Origin: Flavonifractor sp. An10
GTDB lineage: Bacteria > Bacillota > Clostridia > Oscillospirales > Oscillospiraceae
Assembly: GCF_002161215.1 (NCBI RefSeq)
Contig: NZ_NFMB01000003.1
Location: 1 to 64,000, forward strand
Direction of reading: 5' to 3'
DNA: 64,000 bases
The stretch's first letter is position 1. Each line of letters starts with the position of its first letter. The notes under the pieces were generated by a model. That model searched no databases, had not been told where the DNA came from, and saw only the letters and a list, made by a program, of their open reading frames with translations. The translations under genes and the position numbers were made by a program. Shown piece after piece: positions 58,155 through 64,000 of the stretch.

Positions 58155-58958
58155 ATGCTCAAGCCCGTTATCAAGTGGAGTGGCAGCAAGCGTAGCCAAT
58201 CCGCAATAATAAAAGAATACTTACCTGCTCAATTTAATAGATACTATGAACCATTTGTTGGTGGCGGATCTATGTTATATGCTATCGATCCCTCGGATGC
58301 TGTTTGTGGGGATATTTGCATCCCATTAATCGGCTTGTGGAATGAAATTAAGAACAATCCAATCGAATTGTCTGAATCATATCGACTTCGCTGGACGAGA
58401 TTACAAACAGAAGGATACCAGGCATATTATTCTATTAGAGATGACTTTAATAGAAGCCGCTCTCCTCAAGACCTGCTGTTTCTATCCAGAACGTGTGTTA
58501 ATGGCTTAATTCGTTTTAATGCAAATGGCGATTTTAACAATTCGTTACATCATACTCGCCCTGGCATATCTCCTGACAGCTTGAAAAAGATAATTCTGGA
58601 TTGGTCAAAACATATTCAAGGCACGGAATTTGTTGCTGCCGACTATACTATTACGACTGAAAGTGCCAAAACGGGCGATCTAATATATTTAGACCCTCCG
58701 TATTTTCATACGAAGGGTCGTTATTATGGTACTATAAATTTTGACACTTTTCTTACTTACCTGGAACAGTTGAACCGTAAAGGTATTAAATATATGCTCT
58801 CTTTTGATGGCATCAGAGGAGAAGATGATTTTACGGTTGAGTTACCAAAAGAATTATATAAACGACATGAGTTTATTCCATCGGGCAATTCCAGTTTCAA
58901 AAAAGTTATGGACAAAGAAAGTATCCAAGTTTTAGAATCACTGTATCTCAATTGGTAG
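58155..58958 (+). CDS. Dam-like DNA adenine methyltransferase (alpha class)
   Basis: A 267-residue enzyme of the Dam/DpnM (MT-A70-unrelated, PF02086) type with motif order FxGxG first, DPPY later: LKPVIKWSGSKRSQSAIIKEYLP, YYEPFVGGGSMLYAI (motif I, about 29-43), SRTCVNGLIRFNANGDFNNSLHH (target region, about 114-138), GDLIYLDPPYFHTKGRYYG (motif IV DPPY, about 174-192). ATG 58155 has GGAGG six bases upstream. It ends one base before the end of the convergent large gene. It may methylate GATC or the second strand of the system's own site. Confidence 0.9.
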   Translation: MLKPVIKWSGSKRSQSAIIKEYLPAQFNRYYEPFVGGGSMLYAIDPSDAVCGDICIPLIGLWNEIKNNPIELSESYRLRWTRLQTEGYQAYYSIRDDFNRSRSPQDLLFLSRTCVNGLIRFNANGDFNNSLHHTRPGISPDSLKKIILDWSKHIQGTEFVAADYTITTESAKTGDLIYLDPPYFHTKGRYYGTINFDTFLTYLEQLNRKGIKYMLSFDGIRGEDDFTVELPKELYKRHEFIPSGNSSFKKVMDKESIQVLESLYLNW

Positions 58959-58959
58959 C

Positions 58960-60999
58960 TTAGAAAACAGTTATATCGGGGAATCCACTTTCTTCAATTT
59001 TTTCACAAATAAACTCTTTTAAAACTTCTGCCCTATGGGTAGCGGTAACAATTTCGATTTCCCACCCGTGTTCAACAGGCTCCATGATAAACAGCATATC
59101 ACAATGGCTCCGTTCGAAAACAATGCGGTCTTCCTGTGCAGATCCTCGTAGGTAGGCCGCAGCAGAAACTATTTTAAACGCATCAAAGTCAACGAAACTT
59201 TCCGATCGAACCCATTCCTGAGTACGAGGATAAAACCGTCTTTCCACGTTAGGAATATAATCCATCAGATTGCGGATATAGTTTACAAGTCCTTCCCCAA
59301 CATTTTCTTCCAAATCAAAAGAACGTTCTTTTGATTCAATAGAAAGCAGAACGGGACGTTTAAATACCCCAAACAGTTCCAAAACATGGTCAGGGCGTTT
59401 ACCCTCAACCTCTTCACTCACACGAGGCAAGGACAACCAGCGCACTTCATAGTCTCCATAAAGAACAGAAAGTCCACTCCAATCGCCACCAGGAGGATTG
59501 CACATCCCTTCGAAACAATATCTGCGAAGAAGGTGCGAAAAGAGAAAATGAATTCCTGTATCAACATCATCCTCGTGGAAAGATTGTGGGATGCTTGAAA
59601 AAACATTTTGTGTTAAGCCATCTTCATCAGGCCATTGTATATAGCGCTCTTTCAACTCAGAAGTGTCTAAAAGGATTTCCTCATCATAAGGACATCTGGC
59701 AAGTACGGGAACATCAAGCGCGACGAAATTACTCAAGGCGAGGATGGATCGCCAAAAGCCACTGGAAGCTGCAAGGCGTCCTGGATTTTCAACAAGTGCA
59801 TTAAAACTGCGTTCAATAACCGGTCCGTAAATATAAGTCATCACTTCTGTATCAGCAGAAGTGAGCATAGCAGCTAATGGAAGGATTCCTCTATCAGGTC
59901 GATTGTCATCACCTCTCGGCTTAAACCCTTTAATCATACATAGGATTAAGTCAGAATGGTTGGAAGCAATTCTATCAAGTACTGCATTATCATAATTTGG
60001 GTAGAGACGGTATATCCCATCCGCCAATCTTCGCCTATTTTCAGCGGGAATAATTCCAAAAGGAAGATCTCTGGACGCCAATCCAACACTAAGACTTTCT
60101 ACCAAATCAAGAAATTCAGCAGAGCAACCGTGGTGCCCTTTTGCGGTAATGGTTTTTCGGAAATTGAAGCCCGAATTCTCCAACGAAAATTGCACTATTC
60201 CTTGCTGAGATTCGTACAATTGCCTCCACTGTGCTGGTGTGAAATTTGTAGCTGGACGAGAGCTGCTTGCGAGAAATAGAACCACATTTAAATTTTTTTG
60301 AAGAATTGTTTCTTCCTCATTCTGGGTATCGAAGCCACACATCCGCTTAACAATGTAGCGGGAAAGTTCTTTGTCCGCAAAATTATTCTCATCGAAATTT
60401 CTTAAGGAACGATCAAAGTGTTTGTCAAATTCTTCTGAACGGACATAAACTTGGGCAACAAAATTGTTAGTTTCTCGTGAAAAGCTGATATAACTGTATG
60501 GAACAGCAGGATTTGGAAAACGAAGAGCCTTCCTTTCTCGAGTGCGACTGTTCAATTCATATTTTACAAAGTCTACAATGTACAAATACGGACATCCTGT
60601 ACGACCTGTAGAGAAAGCACGTCCACTTCGCTGCCATGCTTGATTGCCAGCTTGTAGCGCACTGCAAAATTCAATCGCATAAAGAATAGTTTCCAGTCCA
60701 TCTTCTACATAAGTGACAACCGCATCCGGCGTTTCATCAAGAAAGCTACCGCTTTTTTTGAGACCTGCAAAAATATTGCCTTCCCATCTTCTACGACCTG
60801 CTTTGTTAAAACCCGGAAGCAATTCCAACTGCCATTCGAAATGTCGACCCAAATAATCAAATCTTATGTTGTAAACAATGGTAGACGGTGATTTCAAGGA
60901 AATTTCAATTGATGTCGGGTTCGTTTCATCTAAAATCAGATTGGTGATTCGCTCACACTCTACAATGTTATCTCCGTGTATTCTAAATATTCTTGGCAT
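58960..60999 (-). CDS. Large putative restriction endonuclease with PD-ExK motif
   Basis: A 679-residue protein that I cannot place in a named family. Near the C-terminus KRPDHVLELFGVFKRPVLLSIESKERS (about 533-560) fits PD-(x)n-ExK, the nuclease core, followed by a Gly/Asn-containing helix (ENVGEGLVNYIRNLM). The rest is mixed alpha/beta; the middle part (about 200-460) contains SSSRPATNFTPAQWRQLYESQQGIVQFSLENSGFNFRKT. Start ATG 60999 has GCAGGAGG seven bases upstream; a longer frame has no RBS. It is convergent to the two methyltransferases with a 1-bp gap and shares their low GC, which makes it their cognate endonuclease by context. Confidence 0.65.
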   Translation of the reverse strand: MPRIFRIHGDNIVECERITNLILDETNPTSIEISLKSPSTIVYNIRFDYLGRHFEWQLELLPGFNKAGRRRWEGNIFAGLKKSGSFLDETPDAVVTYVEDGLETILYAIEFCSALQAGNQAWQRSGRAFSTGRTGCPYLYIVDFVKYELNSRTRERKALRFPNPAVPYSYISFSRETNNFVAQVYVRSEEFDKHFDRSLRNFDENNFADKELSRYIVKRMCGFDTQNEEETILQKNLNVVLFLASSSRPATNFTPAQWRQLYESQQGIVQFSLENSGFNFRKTITAKGHHGCSAEFLDLVESLSVGLASRDLPFGIIPAENRRRLADGIYRLYPNYDNAVLDRIASNHSDLILCMIKGFKPRGDDNRPDRGILPLAAMLTSADTEVMTYIYGPVIERSFNALVENPGRLAASSGFWRSILALSNFVALDVPVLARCPYDEEILLDTSELKERYIQWPDEDGLTQNVFSSIPQSFHEDDVDTGIHFLFSHLLRRYCFEGMCNPPGGDWSGLSVLYGDYEVRWLSLPRVSEEVEGKRPDHVLELFGVFKRPVLLSIESKERSFDLEENVGEGLVNYIRNLMDYIPNVERRFYPRTQEWVRSESFVDFDAFKIVSAAAYLRGSAQEDRIVFERSHCDMLFIMEPVEHGWEIEIVTATHRAEVLKEFICEKIEESGFPDITVF

Positions 61000-61098
61000 A
61001 AAGCAACCTCCTGCCGAAATATACTTCGTAAGGTTATACAAAGATAATTATAGCATACTTCGACAAGAATTGAGAAAAAATCTTCACTAATAGAAGCA

Positions 61099-61121
61099 GC
61101 CCTCCGTTGTATGGAGGGCTA
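61099..61121. terminator. Terminator after the MobV gene
   Basis: AGCCCTCC, GTTGTAT, GGAGGGCT, with TACTTT on the plus strand. It sits between the relaxase stop (61143) and the endonuclease start region (60999). Confidence 0.6.
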
Positions 61122-61142
61122 CTTTAGTTATGGAACTATATT

Positions 61143-62423
61143 TTAAATATCAAATTGCTTTGTGCTTTGAGGATTTTTATCCCGGAGCGTTTCTTTATTC
61201 ATGGTGAAATACGACCACAAATTATTCCGAGAAATTTCAACTTCATATCTACGGAGTGCACCGCGAAGCTCTCTATTTTCTTTTTCCAGTTCTGCGGTGC
61301 GAAGCTGACCACGAACGGACTTATACTCTGCCAGTTCTGTGGTCAGTGCGGCGACCTTTGCTTTCAACTCGGTTATCATTTTCATCGCTGCATCCAGAGC
61401 CTTTTGCAGCTTGGATTCCTTGCGCTCCCGGACATAAAACTTCTTTGCCGCAGCTGCCAGGTTTTCATATTCAGAACGATCCAGCATGACTTTAGAGGAA
61501 AATGGAACCGTATGGGGTTCTATTTGCTCCACTTCCTGAACAGCAACCTGCTGCTTTTGAATCTTCTCAATCTTCTTTTCCAGAGAAGCTGCCTGTTGCT
61601 CTTTTTGCTGCGTCTGTGCTGTAAGTTGTTCCAATCGCTCCTGTTCCCGTTCTACCTTGAACTGCGTCACGGTCAAATGCTCTTCGGAACTGCCCCGTTC
61701 TCCACGCTCCACATCAGAATATCCGGCGTTGCGCATGGCTTGGAAGAAATCATCCTGGAGGACACTGTAAGACTTCCGCAGTACCGGCTTGCCATTCTTC
61801 TGGAGAATAGGGACTCCCTGTTCGTCCAATGCCGGTTTAGACAGCCATTTTTTACTACTGCTCACCTGCATAATCGTTTCCTTGACAGTTCCCACAAGTG
61901 ACTTGTCTTTGCACCTCTTGGACCAGAGGATCTGCTTCTCCACAACCGGAACATAGACCACATGGAGATGATAATGGAATACATTCTGCCCCAGTGCTTC
62001 GGACATGGCCCGGTTACGCTCATCGGCGTGCATGACAGCGGAGAGAATATACTGTTCGCCGCCCACGATCTCTACGGCAGCCCTGTAAGCGTCCTCATAA
62101 AATCGCTTGGCAAACTCATACCCACCATGGTTATAGAAGTAGGCGGAGTTGACATCAAAAATCAGTTCCCCGTAAAGGTTGGCATCCGTTTTCAGGCCAC
62201 GAGTGGAGATTACACCATCCTTTTCCATCTGTGCAAACATCTCTGCATATCCGGCAGTAGGCTTCTTAAAATGGATGTTCTGAGGGGTGCGTTCTGGTAT
62301 AATATCTGGGTTGGTATAGGATTCTTTTTCTCGTTCATTGTGTCGCTGGGCATTTCCAATTTTAGCGGCAGTCAGATTTACATTTCTTGCGCTGGTACGG
62401 TCAATCCCGTCGTTTCTCGCCAT
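61143..62423 (-). CDS. MobV-family relaxase (plasmid recombination/mobilisation protein)
   Basis: A 426-residue relaxase of the MobV/Pre family, which nicks oriT and covalently leads single-strand transfer using a host conjugative apparatus. N-terminus ARNDGIDRTSARNVNLTAAKIGNAQRHNERE; PTAGYAEMFAQMEKDGVISTRGLK; the metal triad region YILSAVMHADERNRAMSEALGQNVFHYHLHVVYVPV (about 126-162) with HxDE and HxHxH. From about residue 260 a long coiled coil (REQERLEQLTAQTQQKEQQAASLEKKIEKIQKQQVAVQEVE and later helices) continues to the end. GC about 48%. oriT-like sequence lies 55-110 bases upstream. Start ATG 62423 follows GAAAGGAGA. Confidence 0.9.
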   Translation of the reverse strand: MARNDGIDRTSARNVNLTAAKIGNAQRHNEREKESYTNPDIIPERTPQNIHFKKPTAGYAEMFAQMEKDGVISTRGLKTDANLYGELIFDVNSAYFYNHGGYEFAKRFYEDAYRAAVEIVGGEQYILSAVMHADERNRAMSEALGQNVFHYHLHVVYVPVVEKQILWSKRCKDKSLVGTVKETIMQVSSSKKWLSKPALDEQGVPILQKNGKPVLRKSYSVLQDDFFQAMRNAGYSDVERGERGSSEEHLTVTQFKVEREQERLEQLTAQTQQKEQQAASLEKKIEKIQKQQVAVQEVEQIEPHTVPFSSKVMLDRSEYENLAAAAKKFYVRERKESKLQKALDAAMKMITELKAKVAALTTELAEYKSVRGQLRTAELEKENRELRGALRRYEVEISRNNLWSYFTMNKETLRDKNPQSTKQFDI

Positions 62424-62475
62424 AGATCTCCTTTCACGTTTGTACGGCCTGCGGGCCGGGGCGCACTTCCTGCGG

Positions 62476-62530
62476 AAGTGTAATAACCCACTATGATACT
62501 TTCATCCTGCGGCTGCAAAGTATCGTGGGC
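62476..62530 (-). promoter_or_regulatory. Predicted oriT of the mobilisable element
   Basis: On the minus strand the sequence contains TAGTGGGTTA, close to the pMV158/MobV nick consensus TAGTGTG/TTA, inside an imperfect repeat (AAAGTATCATAGTGGG...TACACTT). A second arm pairs CCCAC-x-ATGATACTTT (62487-62502) with AAAGTATCGTGGG (62516-62528). The nick is predicted between 62487 and 62486, directly upstream of the relaxase gene as in other MobV elements. Confidence 0.65.
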
Positions 62531-62776
62531 TCTCCGAGGGGGATGCGGCTTCTGCGGGAGCCTCCCTGGCTTGCGTGTGCTATCCACACAGCAAACCAGG
62601 TGTGTCCGGCATCCTTGCTTCTGCAAGCAATCCTGCCGCCCACAGTTCGGGAAAATCCACCGGATTCTCCCGAACTTATCCATCTCCAAATCTGCGGATT
62701 TTTCGATGGGGACGGTGGTGCGATACCAGAGTGCAACTCTGTGCAGGAAATGCAATAAATGCAGAAAATTCCGGTT
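62531..62776. other. Non-coding stretch between oriT and the DUF3987 gene
   Basis: No supported gene. Short inverted repeats are visible (GCTTCTGC...GCAAGCA around 62628; TCCACCGGATTCTCCCG region), as expected near a transfer or replication origin. Confidence 0.4.
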
Positions 62777-64000
62777 TCATGCTGCGGGGTTCACGATGAT
62801 TTTCACATCGGCTGGTCTGCCTACCGACTGGCGTTCCGGTTCTTCCAGCCGGATGTATCCATGCCCCTCCAGTAATTCCAAAGTCGGAAAAATCTCCTCC
62901 GTTTTCTTGAAAAACTTTCCCCGGCACATCTGAAAAAGCTCAGAACGCTTGATCACCGATATGTTCTTCTTTTTCAGCTTTGCCAAGACAAATTTGGCTT
63001 TCTGGATGCTCAAGTCAGTACCCATCATAGAATAGGCGTAGGTGGAATGAGCCAGAAAATATTTGCCGATCTGAATTGCCCTGCTCATCGTAGAAGCTGT
63101 CACTTCTGTTTTGTCATCTTCCATATCAGCACAGTGCAACAATCCCGCAATCCGGAGTACGGCACCGATATATTTGCTTGCCCAATCGGAAATTGCCTGT
63201 CCCTCGCCAACCAGAAACTTCTCATGTTCCTGAAAGTAATCGGCCATCAGGTCAAAGGCTTTTTCGGAAACGTGTACTGTCTGGGCATCCCCACCAATCG
63301 GCAGAGCCATCAGGCGAAAAATCAAGCTACGGTAAGCGGCGGTTGCTTCGGGCGGAATCGGCTGGGCACGAAAGACTCGGCTGCCAATTCTGGACGGTGG
63401 GGACGCATACAGGAAGCGGGCAATCAAGCCCCGCCCGGTCATGGTGGTATTGGACATGATTTCGTCCAGCACACTGGGCTGAATTGAGAGGATAGCCGAC
63501 AGTGCCGGGTGCATGATGCACTCTGCTTCACGGGTCATTCGATCCACATAAATGGCATCTCCACAATGACCTTTCAGCCAGACATCAATGTTGGATTTGT
63601 TAGAATACCGTCCTGCCATGATGTCAAAGATGCCGCCCTCAGTGGAGATCACGGAGAACACTCCGTTGTTGGCTGCCATTAAGCTGGTCAGCGCTTCACT
63701 GGAACAATCGTCCGCAAAAAAGCGAACCGGCTTTAGTTCTGGAGTTTCTTCCAGCTGCTCCTGAAGCTGCCGCAGCTCCAACTCCATTTCCCGGCTTTCC
63801 TTGCGCTCCAGCTTCTTTTGCAGACCAGAGATCTGGCGCTCCAGAGATTCCCGATGCAAATGGTTTTCCCGTATTTCCATGCTGTGCGCCTTGTTATATT
63901 CCTGCTCATACTCATAGAGGAATGTGGTCATATCCCGCATGACGCTGGACTTTCGCTCCCCCGGTGCGGCGATTACCACTGTGTACAAGCTCAAAGGCTC
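62777..64000 (-). CDS. DUF3987 (YfjI-like) helicase/replication protein, C-terminal part
   Basis: The frame is open to the window edge, so the N-terminus (often a primase-like part) lies outside. Visible: Walker A variant IAAPGERKSSVMRDM at the very start, a coiled insertion (REMELELRQLQEQLEE), Walker B-like FSVISTEGGIFDIMAGRYSN, GHCGDAIYVDRM, ALSAILSIQPSVLDEIMSNTTMTGRGLIARFLYASP (arginine-finger region) and a helical C-terminus with DWASKYIGAVLRIAGLLHC. DUF3987 proteins are typical of integrative and phage-like elements and are taken to act in replication. The last 75 residues look like a winged helix (ISVIKRSELFQMCRGKFFKKTEEIFPTLELLEGHGYIRLEEPE). Confidence 0.85.
   Translation of the reverse strand, partial: EPLSLYTVVIAAPGERKSSVMRDMTTFLYEYEQEYNKAHSMEIRENHLHRESLERQISGLQKKLERKESREMELELRQLQEQLEETPELKPVRFFADDCSSEALTSLMAANNGVFSVISTEGGIFDIMAGRYSNKSNIDVWLKGHCGDAIYVDRMTREAECIMHPALSAILSIQPSVLDEIMSNTTMTGRGLIARFLYASPPSRIGSRVFRAQPIPPEATAAYRSLIFRLMALPIGGDAQTVHVSEKAFDLMADYFQEHEKFLVGEGQAISDWASKYIGAVLRIAGLLHCADMEDDKTEVTASTMSRAIQIGKYFLAHSTYAYSMMGTDLSIQKAKFVLAKLKKKNISVIKRSELFQMCRGKFFKKTEEIFPTLELLEGHGYIRLEEPERQSVGRPADVKIIVNPAA

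Noticed and set aside
1-64000. tRNA, rRNA genes or a CRISPR array
   Set aside because: No TPsiC-arm plus acceptor pairing, no rRNA sequence and no regularly spaced direct repeats were found by reading both strands.

Overview
The window is high-GC (roughly 65%), low-redundancy Gram-positive DNA. SpoVT, RNase J, class II (cobalamin) ribonucleotide reductase, BlaI/BlaR1-type pairs, ECF sigma/anti-sigma pairs, VanW and SLH-domain proteins, and sigma-A promoters with 17-18 bp spacers point to an anaerobic spore-forming Clostridia member. It most resembles the gut Oscillospiraceae (Flavonifractor/Intestinimonas-like); this placement is inferred from gene content, not from a marker-gene search.

Region 1 (1-38 kb) is chromosomal housekeeping and envelope functions: end of spoVT, an XpaC-like protein, VanW, a DUF2461 protein, a polysaccharide deacetylase, a CPBP protease, nrdJ under an NrdR-like box, a CbbX-type AAA ATPase, rnj, a degenerate nucleotidyltransferase/phosphomannomutase fusion, an RNHCP protein with a structured leader, a WYL regulator divergent from an NlpC/P60 hydrolase, a BlaI/BlaR1 pair, a NYN nuclease coupled to a GlmU-like enzyme, two ECF sigma/anti-sigma pairs, a frame-disrupted M15 D,D-dipeptidase, a DacF-like carboxypeptidase with SLH repeats, an EF-G-like factor, pyrG and a DUF1846 protein. 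A second BlaI/BlaR1 cassette lies at 38.1-41.1 kb.

Region 2 (41.1-55.9 kb) is one likely 14.8 kb operon behind a strong promoter and a 380-nt structured leader containing a terminator-like hairpin. It encodes a VTC-type polyphosphate polymerase, a DUF4956 membrane protein, a CotH-like kinase, a glycoside-hydrolase-like membrane-anchored protein, a HEAT-repeat protein, a processive family 2 glycosyltransferase, a DivIVA-like coiled coil, an EAL protein, a receiver-HD-GYP protein, an HPt protein and a hybrid sensor kinase. I read it as a sensor-controlled, cyclic-di-GMP-linked surface polymer system. The combination with polyphosphate and CotH-type phosphorylation chemistry is the most system-like novelty here.

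Region 3 (about 56.4 kb to the end) is a mobile element of lower GC: frameshifted tnpV, a restriction-modification cassette (beta-class methyltransferase, small HTH regulator, Dam-like methyltransferase, 679-aa PD-ExK protein) at about 38% GC, a MobV relaxase with a recognisable oriT, and a DUF3987 protein running off the window.

Two families of structured intergenic repeats stand out. Family A has three copies (two plus strand, one minus) behind terminators, with conserved linkers and stems that differ in sequence but keep pairing. Family B has two copies next to and inside a duplicated 3' end of the EF-G-like gene, again with compensatory changes. Three genes (nrdJ, the M15 dipeptidase, tnpV) carry frame changes in or near homopolymer or G/C-rich runs, so assembly error must be excluded before calling them broken.
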